From Thermoleophilia bacterium (GTDB taxonomy: Bacteria; Actinomycetota; Thermoleophilia; Solirubrobacterales; 70-9), in NCBI GenBank assembly GCA_016650125.1, contig JAENWT010000005.1, forward strand, positions 90,092 to 154,091: a stretch of DNA of 64,000 nt, read 5' to 3'. Of the stretch, positions 15,417-23,760 are shown in pieces. The position numbers were made by a program, and so were the translations under genes. The first letter of the stretch is position 1. The number at the start of each line of letters is the position of its first letter. The notes under the pieces are model-generated. The model was not told where the DNA came from and made no database searches. It worked only from the letters and a program-made list of their open reading frames with translations.

Positions 15417-18113
15417 CTAGAAAGGCGAGTAGCTGTCCGGGTCTTTCATGATCTCGGCATGCCTCTTTGCCAGCCTCACCTTTATCTCCAGGGGGTCATG
15501 TGCGACTTTGGCTGGCCAGCCATAAGCCTTGGCGACAGCTTCGTCCAGTTTGCGATGGGCCTTGGCCAGATCCTGCCACGCACCTTCGTCTAGCTGGTTG
15601 TAAAGCGTCGTGAGTCCGATCCGCTTCTCTTGACAGATCTCGCTTCGGCGTGAGAGCAGAGCGTCGGCAAGTTCACCGATCTCAGACTTTCCCTTGGCCG
15701 CTGGCATCGGCCAAGGGAAAGTTTCGAAACAGGTCGATACCGTGTATCTCGGCCTGTCTTCCAAGGTAGACCCTTCGCCCAAGGCCCAGGTTCCGTGCGC
15801 AAGTGAAAGCAATATCCCTATCGAATATTCGTCGTCAAACACGAAAACCGCAGTCAAGTCGCTTGGGCACACGTCACCTTTTGTCCAGCAGAAGTTGAAC
15901 CGCTTTCCGATGCGATTCACAGTCACGAAGTGATCCATCCCTCTGATTGCGTGGCGCATCGCTGGGCGGGGTTCTACGAATCGCCACCAGTACTTCCGAT
16001 AGGCCTCTCGATTGTTCTTCTCACGCTCCGGCTTAACTCGCTCTGTGACCAGCTTGAGGCAGGCCGGAAATTCCATTGCTTTCTCTAAGGGCAACGACGA
16101 GAAATCTACGATGAAGCGCCTCGGGGATTGGGACGGGTCTTCGGCGATATCCCTACCCACTAGAAATGGGCGAACGACCTCTTTGGCCTTCCGACCGTCA
16201 ACCTTGATCAGTTCCTCTGCCTCTTCCGAGGTCAAGTAGAAACTGCCTCCGGGAATAGGCCCCTGGAAAGCCCTGCCCGCGTTTGGCGGCAAGGGTTCAT
16301 ACTCCTCAATCGGAACGATTGACTCTTGAAGCCGGGTATTGATTCCAGCAACAGGTTCTCCGTCGAGCAGAAACGATTCCGGAAGCGGTTTGGGTTCCTT
16401 GGTCCAGTTGACAATGCTGACGTTGACCACTGCGTCTCCGGGCCATTTGTGCATTGAGACCGCGTCCGTAATCACACCGCCTGCATCGACCAAATAGTTA
16501 AGACTCGCGCCCCTGGCTCGGTTCTGGCTGACCGAATTTGTCCCGACCATCCCGGCTCGATCGCCCGGCCGCATCACGTCGGAGGCCTTTCGGAACCAGT
16601 ACACGCAAAGATCTTTCAGGCCAACGTCGAATTCCTGTTCGATGAATTCGATTTGCTCTCCAGTCAGTACGCCCCGGAGATTCTGGGAGCCGTGATAGGG
16701 CGGATTGCTGACGATCGCTTCAACCTCGGGCCAGGCAGCTCGGAGCGCATCGTCGCGCCTGATGCCATCGAGATCAGCAAGCGGGAGCGTTCGCTCAGGA
16801 AGACCGAGTTCCTTTCCCGCAAGCCACTGCGCCATCCAGAGGGAAAGCCGAGCCAGGTCGACCGCGAACGACTCGATTTCGATTCCCAGCATGTTCGAAA
16901 GGGGGAAATACGAATCCCGTTCCGCCCCCGTATCCGACCTTCCCTCGGTCTTGGCAAGCTCATCGATTCGGTCGAGTAGCAGTCGTTCGACTCTGCGAAT
17001 CTCGCGATAGGCGACCGAAAGAAAGTTGCCGCAACCGCAGGCTGGATCCAGAACCCGGAACGCATGAAGATCCTTGAGCGCCTGATCGGCCTCGTCATAT
17101 GTCTCGAGACTCGCGATCTTCTCTCTCCAGGGGCGCAAAATAGTTGGTTCCACCACGAGCTGAATCTCGGCTTCAGGTGTGTAGTGCGCCCCGAGCTGAT
17201 GCTGTCGATCAGGACCGAAAACGCTCTGCATAAGCGAGCCGAACACGGCGGGCTTGATCTTCGACCAGTCGAACTCACAGGTCTTCCGAAGAAGGTCGAG
17301 TTCGTCCGGCTCGAGGTGAAGCTTTGTCGGTTCGGCAAAGAGCGATCCGTTCACGTACGGCACGGTTGCGTACATGCCGTGCTTTGGCCGGTCCTTCGCT
17401 GAGTTGTTCAACCACTCGAAGAGCCCCCCAATCTCATCTGCGCTCGACCGGTTGGCGGCCGCGATCAGGCCATCGAGTATGCGCGTGAAACCGAGGTCGT
17501 TGATCTGGCCCGTGTCCTCAGCAAACATGCACCAGACGCACTGGAGGAGAAAGCTCCGGCGCTCTCCGGAACTCCCTTCCTCACGATCCTCAAGGCTGGT
17601 GAGCAGCTTTGCCAGCTCGGTCACCGCTTCGACCGTGACTTCCTCGTCGTTAGCGCTGAAGATCGGCTCTTTGCCGAGAAGGAAGCTGAACGCGGCGAAG
17701 TGATCAGACAACGCGTTCAGCCCGATATCGAGGACCGGCTTCTTCGAGTGAACTCCGGGAACCCAGAGGATGAATCGGGTGAATGCACAGAGCACGAGGA
17801 ATGGAGGGGCACCGACCTCAGTTTCTGCGGCCTTCTCCCAGTACCCGAAGAGCTGATCCTGATGCTTCTCCAGCTTGTTCGCTTCCGAGGCCGACTTCAT
17901 CTCGATGATCGCGATGCCGGGCACCGTGCAGTCGATGAAACCGGATCCGTCGAAATCCTCGAACGAGGCCTGATCGGCGAGATCTGGTCCGAAACACTTG
18001 AAAAACTCGTTCAGAAAAGTCTGGGCCTCGCCCTTCTCGTAGCCCTTGCGAACAACCCAGCGGCCAGCAAATTCAGTGAGATTTGCCTTGATTTCTTCGG
18101 TCGAGAAAGCCAT
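15417..18113 (-). CDS. MmeI-like single-chain restriction-modification enzyme (type IIL)
   Basis: An 898-residue enzyme that combines DNA cleavage and adenine methylation. At the N-terminus D61, E71 and K73 give the spacing D-x9-E-x-K, the PD-(D/E)XK nuclease arrangement of MmeI. A helical spacer follows, then the methylase core: motif I DPACGCGNF (356-364) and motif IV NPPY (470-473) of N6-adenine methyltransferases. The remaining ~400 residues hold the target recognition domain and C-terminal helices. A separate methylase is not needed, since type IIL enzymes protect the host by methylating one strand. Base composition is visibly less GC-rich than its neighbours, consistent with horizontal acquisition. 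A small gene ends 6 bases upstream and is probably cotranscribed. Confidence 0.9.
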   Translation of the reverse strand: MAFSTEEIKANLTEFAGRWVVRKGYEKGEAQTFLNEFFKCFGPDLADQASFEDFDGSGFIDCTVPGIAIIEMKSASEANKLEKHQDQLFGYWEKAAETEVGAPPFLVLCAFTRFILWVPGVHSKKPVLDIGLNALSDHFAAFSFLLGKEPIFSANDEEVTVEAVTELAKLLTSLEDREEGSSGERRSFLLQCVWCMFAEDTGQINDLGFTRILDGLIAAANRSSADEIGGLFEWLNNSAKDRPKHGMYATVPYVNGSLFAEPTKLHLEPDELDLLRKTCEFDWSKIKPAVFGSLMQSVFGPDRQHQLGAHYTPEAEIQLVVEPTILRPWREKIASLETYDEADQALKDLHAFRVLDPACGCGNFLSVAYREIRRVERLLLDRIDELAKTEGRSDTGAERDSYFPLSNMLGIEIESFAVDLARLSLWMAQWLAGKELGLPERTLPLADLDGIRRDDALRAAWPEVEAIVSNPPYHGSQNLRGVLTGEQIEFIEQEFDVGLKDLCVYWFRKASDVMRPGDRAGMVGTNSVSQNRARGASLNYLVDAGGVITDAVSMHKWPGDAVVNVSIVNWTKEPKPLPESFLLDGEPVAGINTRLQESIVPIEEYEPLPPNAGRAFQGPIPGGSFYLTSEEAEELIKVDGRKAKEVVRPFLVGRDIAEDPSQSPRRFIVDFSSLPLEKAMEFPACLKLVTERVKPEREKNNREAYRKYWWRFVEPRPAMRHAIRGMDHFVTVNRIGKRFNFCWTKGDVCPSDLTAVFVFDDEYSIGILLSLAHGTWALGEGSTLEDRPRYTVSTCFETFPWPMPAAKGKSEIGELADALLSRRSEICQEKRIGLTTLYNQLDEGAWQDLAKAHRKLDEAVAKAYGWPAKVAHDPLEIKVRLAKRHAEIMKDPDSYSPF

Positions 18114-18119
18114 CCAGGC

Positions 18120-18464
18120 TTATGCGGCGAGGGTGTCGTCTCCGGATTCACCGAAAAGGCTGGCTTGGTCTTCGTCTTCCGGCCGGACGTCGACCTCCGG
18201 CAAGTGCCCGTTCCGGGCCTCAGCAGCCTGTTCGCCCGGCTCCTGTGGCCTGTAGTAGGCCTCGGACATCATCTGCTTGAGCATCACACGCAGCTCATTC
18301 GAGTACTTGTCAAGAAGGTCAACCAGGCGTTGCTCGCCTCCGTTTGCCTCGATCGAACGTGCTTCCCTCTCAATGTTCCGGGCGGCACGCTGAAGCTCGT
18401 CGAAGGATCCTTCAACCTTGCGATGGCTCGACTCGTCGAGGGCCTGTTCCGGACTCAGTGACAT
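18120..18464 (-). CDS. Small coiled-coil partner of the restriction enzyme, with clamp-binding-like motif
   Basis: A 114-residue acidic protein that I do not recognise. Residues ~15-70 are predicted helical and charged (DELQRAARNIEREARSI, LVDLLDKYSNELRVMLKQMM), likely a coiled coil. The C-terminal third is disordered and acidic and contains QASLF at residues 100-104, which resembles the pentapeptide used by many proteins to bind the DNA polymerase sliding clamp (consensus QL[SD]LF). It ends 6 bases before the MmeI-like gene, so both are probably made from one mRNA. No HTH is visible, so it is not an obvious controller protein. Clamp binding is a hypothesis. Confidence 0.7.
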   Translation of the reverse strand: MSLSPEQALDESSHRKVEGSFDELQRAARNIEREARSIEANGGEQRLVDLLDKYSNELRVMLKQMMSEAYYRPQEPGEQAAEARNGHLPEVDVRPEDEDQASLFGESGDDTLAA

Positions 18465-18626
18465 GAAGTCTCATGCTAGGGGTGGGGTGGGACGCCCATG
18501 TGTGAAGAAGCCGGTATCTCCGCAACTTTTGGCTCAGGGAAGCGTCAAAAACAGCCCGGGTGAAAACTTTCAGGCCACGGATTGATGTTCGCCGAATTCG
18601 AGTCAGATCCCAAGCCTCACCATCGT

Positions 18627-18998
18627 TCACCCCAAGGTCCCGAGCTCGCGGGCGAAAGTCCGGACCGCGCGGAGGCCCTCAAGCCGGGATACCTCTGCGA
18701 TCAGGTCGAGTAGCGCCTGGGCATCAACAGATCGAAGCTGGCCGTCCGCCCGGTTCGGACCCAGAACCAACAACCGGCCTTGCGCCTTTTCATCATCGAC
18801 GAAGAGCACGAGCGGGGTCGCGCCGTTGCCACGCCGCCTTTTCCAAACTGCCCGCAACGAACGTTCGGGAGCTGTTCGCGCCTGCGCGAACTCGATTCCT
18901 GAGAGCAAAATACCGTCAACGATGCCACCAACCTCAACGCCACTCTGACCTGCGCCATCGAAGGTGGAAAGCCGCTCCAGAACCTGCGAAGCACTCAT
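18627..18998 (-). CDS. Uncharacterised protein in the restriction island, possibly an N-terminal remnant
   Basis: A 123-residue protein of unknown function. Visible pattern: a helical N-terminus (QVLERLSTFDGAGQSGVEVG), a basic centre (RAVWKRRRGNG), a beta segment (TPLVLFVDDEKAQGRLLVLG) and a C-terminal helix (AQALLDLIAEVSRLEG). The layout resembles the N-terminal module of large restriction or defence proteins, and the frame stops abruptly at ELGTLG, so it could be the start of a longer gene whose remainder was lost. This is weak inference. The 162 bases between it and the coiled-coil gene hold no convincing gene. It shares direction with the restriction genes. Confidence 0.55.
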   Translation of the reverse strand: MSASQVLERLSTFDGAGQSGVEVGGIVDGILLSGIEFAQARTAPERSLRAVWKRRRGNGATPLVLFVDDEKAQGRLLVLGPNRADGQLRSVDAQALLDLIAEVSRLEGLRAVRTFARELGTLG

Positions 18999-19011
18999 TG
19001 CAGATTCGATG

Positions 19012-20550
19012 CTAGGCGCGGGATATCCGGCGGAGCTTGCCCGTCGGGCCGACCGCGTAGACCGTGATCCGGTTGGCTCCCCGGCGAATCGAGGAGGGCG
19101 AGGTCATCGTGCCGAAGCGCATCGGTCCTTCGTAGGTGAACGTGCGCGTCGTGCCCGTGATGCGGCCGTTCACGGCGACCGCGACGAGCTGGTCCGCCTC
19201 GACGCCAGTGAGTTCACCCGAGATCAGCGACGGCACGTAGCCGGCGCGGGGCTTGTAGTCAACGAGCCGCCTGGGCGAATCGATGGTGACGGAGGCACCG
19301 CCGAGGACCCGGGTCCGGCCGGGCCGGGTGCCGATCAGTTCGGACTGCGGACCGAGCTTCCAGAGCCCACTGGTGCCGAGGCGGCGCTCGCTCGTTTTGA
19401 CCAGTCCAGCACGTTCCGCGCGGATGTCGCTGGTGGAAAAATTGATCTTTTCCATCTCGTACTTGTTGGCGAACATCTCGCGATCTTCGGAAAGCTGATC
19501 GATCGGCTGTCCGTCGGTCGAGTACATGTTCTTCACTCCAAGGACCTCGGCGATGGTCGGCACGATGTCGATCGCCTGGGTTGCCTTGCGGGAGATCTCG
19601 CCGGTCTGCTGCCCGGGGTACTTGATCATGAGAGGCGGGTTGAGGGTCGCGGCGATGTTGCCCGGGCGCGCGTCACGGCGCGGTTGTCCGTTTCCGAACG
19701 AATCTCCGTGGTCGGCGGTCAGAACCACCATCGAGCGGTCCCATGCACCGTTGCTCCTGATCTTCTTCATGACGCGACCGACGAGGCGGTCGGCGTATCC
19801 GACCTGCATCATGTGCCGCTGCTGGGCCAGTGAGATGCCCGCATCGCTGATCGACCAGGCGCTGTGGTTCCTCGGAACAGTGAAGTAGAGCGGTCCACCG
19901 GGGTACTTCTGGCCCTTCGGCAGGTACTGCAGGGGCTCATGGGGAAGGATCAGATGGAGGACCGAGAGCGTCCGGCCCCCGGCCGGCATCGTGCCGATCC
20001 ACCGATTGATCTCCGGAATGTTGATCAGTTTGAACTTGGCCTTGACAAACTCGCCGGAGTCCGTCTCGTCCGGGGCCTCCCCCTGGTGGCCGTCGGGGCA
20101 GAGCGCCCTTGAACAAAGCTCGGTCACCTCTTCGTGAGAGTGGACCTTGCGCCCCGGCCCCAGGAGATTGAAGATGTTGTCCGGCTGCGCGTCGCTGGTC
20201 GGAAGGATCTGTGCGTCCGCGTGGTTGCCCGTCAGGATCGGCGGCACGGCCCAGGCAGTGAAGTCGCCGGCCGCGGCGTTGTTGCGATACCAGGTGGACT
20301 GCGAGCTGAAGCTGGCTATGTTCGGATATCGGTTCGCGTCGATCTCCTGATCGGCGTTCATCAGGGTCGAGCTCGGGAGCTCGTCGAGGATGATCAGTAC
20401 CACAGGGGTAGTCGGATCGACTTCGACCGCCGGCTCGGCAGCGCCACTGCTGCCAGTACCGAACAGGCGGGGACCGAGGACCACAACGAGCAGGAGGAGC
20501 AGGGCAAGCGCGATGACCGCGCCGCCGGAGGTCAGGGCTTTGCCGCTCAG
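19012..20550 (-). CDS. Membrane-anchored sulfatase/phosphoethanolamine-transferase-like enzyme
   Basis: An alkaline-phosphatase-superfamily enzyme of the sulfatase/LTA-synthase type. Metal and nucleophile motifs are visible: LIILDELPSSTLM near the N-terminus, HLILPHEPLQYLP, and LTADHGDSFG. The C-terminal ~110 residues form an extra beta-rich domain. The first standard start in frame is GTG 20484, but it would cut a transmembrane helix in half. The frame stays open upstream, and CTG 20550, overlapping the stop of the VOC gene (CTGA), gives the N-terminus SGKALTSGGAVIALALLLLL, a perfect anchor. I therefore prefer CTG 20550, for about 512 residues. Alternatively the gene lost its normal multi-helix N-terminus. 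The catalytic domain would face outwards; the substrate is unknown. Confidence 0.75.
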   Translation of the reverse strand: MSGKALTSGGAVIALALLLLLVVVLGPRLFGTGSSGAAEPAVEVDPTTPVVLIILDELPSSTLMNADQEIDANRYPNIASFSSQSTWYRNNAAAGDFTAWAVPPILTGNHADAQILPTSDAQPDNIFNLLGPGRKVHSHEEVTELCSRALCPDGHQGEAPDETDSGEFVKAKFKLINIPEINRWIGTMPAGGRTLSVLHLILPHEPLQYLPKGQKYPGGPLYFTVPRNHSAWSISDAGISLAQQRHMMQVGYADRLVGRVMKKIRSNGAWDRSMVVLTADHGDSFGNGQPRRDARPGNIAATLNPPLMIKYPGQQTGEISRKATQAIDIVPTIAEVLGVKNMYSTDGQPIDQLSEDREMFANKYEMEKINFSTSDIRAERAGLVKTSERRLGTSGLWKLGPQSELIGTRPGRTRVLGGASVTIDSPRRLVDYKPRAGYVPSLISGELTGVEADQLVAVAVNGRITGTTRTFTYEGPMRFGTMTSPSSIRRGANRITVYAVGPTGKLRRISRA

Positions 20551-20915
20551 GCGGACTTGGCGCTCCTCGATGGGGCGGCGGCCATGATCTCCACCTTGTG
20601 GCCGCTGGGGCTGGACAGCTTGACGCGGCGGGCTCCCCAGAGTTCGCGCCGTTCATCTGCCTCAAAGCCGCCGTCGACCAGGCGCTTGAGGGTCTCTTCG
20701 AAGTCCCGGGCGACGATCGCGACGTGTCCAACAACCGGGATCACGGGATTCTCCGTCTGGACCAGATGGATCTGGGTGCCGGCCTTCTCAAACCACGTGT
20801 AACTGTCGCGGAGGGCCTCGGGCACATCGACCTCCTCGAACCCGGCAAGGGTCCAGAACCGGCTGTCGTCGGCGACGTGATCCGGGCTGATTTCCAAAGC
20901 AGCGTGATGGAGCAT
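20547..20915 (-). CDS. VOC-family (glyoxalase-like) protein
   Basis: A 122-residue protein of the vicinal oxygen chelate superfamily. It shows two beta-alpha-beta-beta-beta modules: MLHHAALEISPDHV starts the first (His at residue 3 or 4 as possible metal ligand), PVVGHVAIVARDFEETLKRL starts the second, and the final strand is KLSSPSGHKVEIM with the usual metal-ligand-like Glu. Substrates in this superfamily are too diverse to predict. Its stop overlaps the inferred CTG start of the sulfatase-like gene, implying an operon. Confidence 0.85.
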   Translation of the reverse strand: MLHHAALEISPDHVADDSRFWTLAGFEEVDVPEALRDSYTWFEKAGTQIHLVQTENPVIPVVGHVAIVARDFEETLKRLVDGGFEADERRELWGARRVKLSSPSGHKVEIMAAAPSRSAKSA

Positions 20916-20987
20916 GCACCCATGGTCTCAGCTTCGATGAACCGTGGCTGCATGCCCCACCACATTGGCCTACCGGCGCAGAAGGGC

Positions 20988-22092
20988 CTACCGGCGGCCC
21001 TTCTTGCCTTTCTTGTTCTTCTTCTGCTTGGGCAGCTCGCACTTGGCGAGCTTGTCCTTGGCTGTGGCGCCGAGGCAGTTGTCCTTGCCGGGGCCGCCGT
21101 CCAGACCATCCTTGCCGGGGCCGCCTCCGAGCACGTCCGGGCCCTTGCCTCCGCAGAGGCCGTCGTTGCCTCCGAGGCCGCGCAGCGTGTCCTGACCACC
21201 GAGGCCGAGGATGCCGTCGCGCCCGGAGGTGCCGGTCAGGAGGTCGGCCGATTCGGTACCGATGCGATTGATTACCGCGCCCTGGCAGTACGCCAGTTCC
21301 CAGGCGCCGATGTCGCACTTGCTGGTGCGCTCTACTCCGCGCTGGTCCTTCGGCGGGCAGCCGGCGCCCTTGTTGATCGCCGGACTTATGCTCTTCAGGG
21401 CGTTGGTCCAGGTGGGGCCACCGTTGTAATTCAGGCCGAGCAGCCCGGCTTCACGGTTGATGATGTCGCCCGTCGCCGAGACGTAGTCGCAGCCGTTCGC
21501 GTTGCTGACCAGGTTGTGGCCCTGCGAGGTGATCGTGCCGCCGAGCTTGGCGCAATCGCTGGCCTCGAAACCGTTGTCCTGGTTGTCGGCGATCAGAGCG
21601 TTCCGCAACTCGAGACGCTTTCACCGGCGGTCGAGATGCCTCCGCCGTAGATCGCGCGGTTGCCAACGATCGTGCTCGAACGCACGGTCAGGCCACCTTC
21701 GTTGAGGATTCCGCCGCCGTGATCGTTGACGTCACCGGCGCGGTGAGGTCGAGGTCACCGGTCTCGCCGAGGTCCTCGATCTTGGGCGCCGGCAGAAGTT
21801 CTTCGCCTTCGAGCGGTACGGGGGCGACGTTGCGCCGGGTCAGGTTGAAGCGACCGGACGGCACGACGACCTTGTCCTTGCCGCTGCCGGCCTTGCAGCC
21901 GACGGCCTTGATCACGTCGTCGTTGTTGGCCGACCAGAGCGCTTCCCGGAGTGAGCAGCGGTTGCCGGATTCAAATTCGTCGATGGTCGTGGTCACGTTG
22001 ATCGTCGCGGCGGACGAGCCCGATACCCCGGCGAGCATGGCGATGGCAATCGCGATCCCCCCGATTGCAATGCGCAGACTTACTTTTCCCAC
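20988..22092 (-). pseudogene. CSLREA / choice-of-anchor-Q surface protein with calcium-binding repeats, broken
   Basis: The gene begins at GTG 22092, preceded by aggggag, with a signal peptide (IAIGGIAIAIAMLAGVSGSSA). NRCSLREALWSAN follows, the CSLREA motif of parallel beta-helix surface proteins. Three frames are then needed: the first runs to about 21725 (TGDLDLTAPV), the second covers about 21720-21630 (GGGILNEGGLTVRSSTIVGN, then GGGISTAGE), and the third runs from about 21610 to 20988 (NALIADN, then Gly/Asp-rich repeats such as GLGGQDTLRGLGGNDGL of the haemolysin type, and a Lys-rich end). Family members carry many more beta-helix rungs, so segments appear deleted at both frame changes. 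The last frame alone could encode a 206-residue fragment. Confidence 0.7.
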
Positions 22093-22174
22093 GGTGTCTC
22101 CCCTGATTCGTCTTGATGCCCGGAACGGCAGGCAAACGAAGGAAACCCGGATCAGCGAAGCAGTTGCGGTGCCC

Positions 22175-23095
22175 TCACAGCAGAACGGCCCAGCCGACGG
22201 CACCGACCACGACTATCGCGGTCGTGTAAACGACCGCTTCGGCCGTGGTCCTCAAGTCGAGGCCGTAGGTGTGGCCGACGATCACCGCGTTGAGCCCCGT
22301 GGGCATCGCCGCCATCAGGTAGTACGAATGCGGGATGCCGGTGAAGGGCATCGAGAGGACGAAGAGCAGGGCCGGGGAGAGCATCAGGCGGATCGCGATG
22401 ATGCCGCCGATCTGCCGGTGGATCCGCGGCGGCAGCTTGATCGCCCCGATTCTCTCCTCCTCGGCCAGCACCGCCCCCACGGCGAAGAAACCGACCGGCA
22501 GGATCAGCATGACGAGGACGCGCGAGATGTCGACCAGGATCTCCGGCGCCAGCCAGCTCGGCGCGAGGATCCCCAGCACGCCGGCCAGCAGCAGCGGGTT
22601 CTTGAGGAAGAACGCACGCAAGCGCTGCTTGAAGCCCTCCCCCGCCCGCGTGCCGAAGGCGGCGCCTACACCGAAGGCGAGCAGCATCAGGGCGGTGCCG
22701 CTGACCACGACGTCGTAAATCACACCCTGGCTCAGCGCATCTCCGCCCATCAGGGTCAGGACCATCGGATACCCCAGGTAACCGGTGTTACTGGTGATCA
22801 CGCAGCAGATCACCGCGCCGGCGACCGGCCGCGGCAGCTTCAGGATCGGAACCGCCAGCACCCAGCCGGCACAACCGACCAATGAGACGGCGATCAGCCC
22901 GAGGACCAGCCCGATCCCGGCACCGGCGTCGAGGTGGGCGTGAGCCAGGTTGAGGAAGATGATCGGCGGCATGACGCCGAACAGCAGGATGGTCAGCGAG
23001 GTCCGTGATCCCTGGCCCGCCTGGTCGGGCCAGCGGCGCTCGGCGTAAATCCCGACCAGCGTCGAGATGACGATGGCAAGGAGGATCCAGATCAC
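22175..23095 (-). CDS. AEC-family (auxin efflux carrier-like) transporter
   Basis: A 306-residue membrane protein with about ten transmembrane helices in two five-helix halves. It begins MIWILLAIVISTLVGIYAERR and contains the conserved SNTGYLGYPMVLTLMGGDALS, with the Asn-Thr-Gly-x-x-G-x-P pattern at the helix crossover of AEC carriers, and a second crossover-like segment TGLNAVIVGHTYG. Bacterial AEC proteins include malate and other carboxylate transporters; the substrate is not predictable. It lies downstream of the cupin gene on the same strand, separated by 216 bases without a gene. Confidence 0.9.
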   Translation of the reverse strand: MIWILLAIVISTLVGIYAERRWPDQAGQGSRTSLTILLFGVMPPIIFLNLAHAHLDAGAGIGLVLGLIAVSLVGCAGWVLAVPILKLPRPVAGAVICCVITSNTGYLGYPMVLTLMGGDALSQGVIYDVVVSGTALMLLAFGVGAAFGTRAGEGFKQRLRAFFLKNPLLLAGVLGILAPSWLAPEILVDISRVLVMLILPVGFFAVGAVLAEEERIGAIKLPPRIHRQIGGIIAIRLMLSPALLFVLSMPFTGIPHSYYLMAAMPTGLNAVIVGHTYGLDLRTTAEAVVYTTAIVVVGAVGWAVLL

Positions 23096-23311
23096 GCGGG
23101 AACCTTATTCGCTGGCGTCACTCAGAACCCGGCCCGCGGCGTGGCCGCTTTCAGGCGAAGGCTCGGCGATCGTGAGTTACCTCATCAATGCGGTCCGGAT
23201 CGATGCCCGGTTCAGGCGTCCACCGTTACCGGAGACCACCCTTACCGAGAGGATCGAGACCCCTATTTCGGGGAACACCCCTGGGGGGGTTGTCGCAGGA
23301 ACGGCAGTCGC
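23096..23311. other. Gene-free spacer between the cupin and AEC genes
   Basis: This spacer of just over 200 bases has no convincing gene. It contains short inverted repeats (for example cccctatttcgggg near 23259 and a run of C/G around 23276-23290). Any promoter for the AEC gene should lie here, but no clear -35/-10 pair was seen. Confidence 0.4.
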
Positions 23312-23668
23312 CTATGCCCCGGTGATGTGATCGAGGACGGGCTGGAACTCGCGGGTCGGTGAGAAGTCGACGTATTCGCTGTCCTCGAGAGCCTCGGGTG
23401 CGTGACCCGGAGCCCAGTAAAAGGCCTCGCCGGCAACGAAGTCCTGCTGACCGTCGCTCGTGTGCATGCGAACGCACCCCTTGAGCATGTAGCCCCAGTG
23501 CGGACAGGGACACAGGTCATCGGGCAGGCCTTTGGTGGCGGGGCGAAGGTCGGCACCGGCAGGCAATCGGACGAACCCGACCATCAGACCTTCCTGATCC
23601 AGAACACGGACCTCGAGATCGCCGTCGGCGATGGCTACGGGAACGTCCTGACGTTTGATGGAACGCAT
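23312..23668 (-). CDS. Single-domain cupin protein
   Basis: A 118-residue cupin. It has strand pattern and motifs for a small beta-barrel: VGFVRLPAGADLRP, then PHWGYMLKGCVRMH with possible metal-ligand His, and AGEAFYWAPGHAPEALEDSEYVDFSP carrying the second cupin motif. The ATG at 23668 has a good ribosome-binding site (caggagg, 5 bases upstream). It lies 92 bases downstream of the large SARP-type regulator on the same strand and may be cotranscribed with it or be its target. The ligand is unknown. Confidence 0.82.
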   Translation of the reverse strand: MRSIKRQDVPVAIADGDLEVRVLDQEGLMVGFVRLPAGADLRPATKGLPDDLCPCPHWGYMLKGCVRMHTSDGQQDFVAGEAFYWAPGHAPEALEDSEYVDFSPTREFQPVLDHITGA

Positions 23669-23760
23669 TGGAGACCTCCTGGGTCATGGGTGTTTCGTTT
23701 CCGTCGCCGGTTTGCGACGACTCGAACCAGCTTCCCGCTGCGGCGTTCCCGAGACGTTCC

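Noticed and set aside
18412..18630. 72-codon minus-strand frame whose GTG overlaps the stop of the 18627-18998 gene
   Set aside because: The GTGA overlap is tempting, but the product is Arg/Ser-rich, runs over the start of the coiled-coil gene and has no family resemblance.
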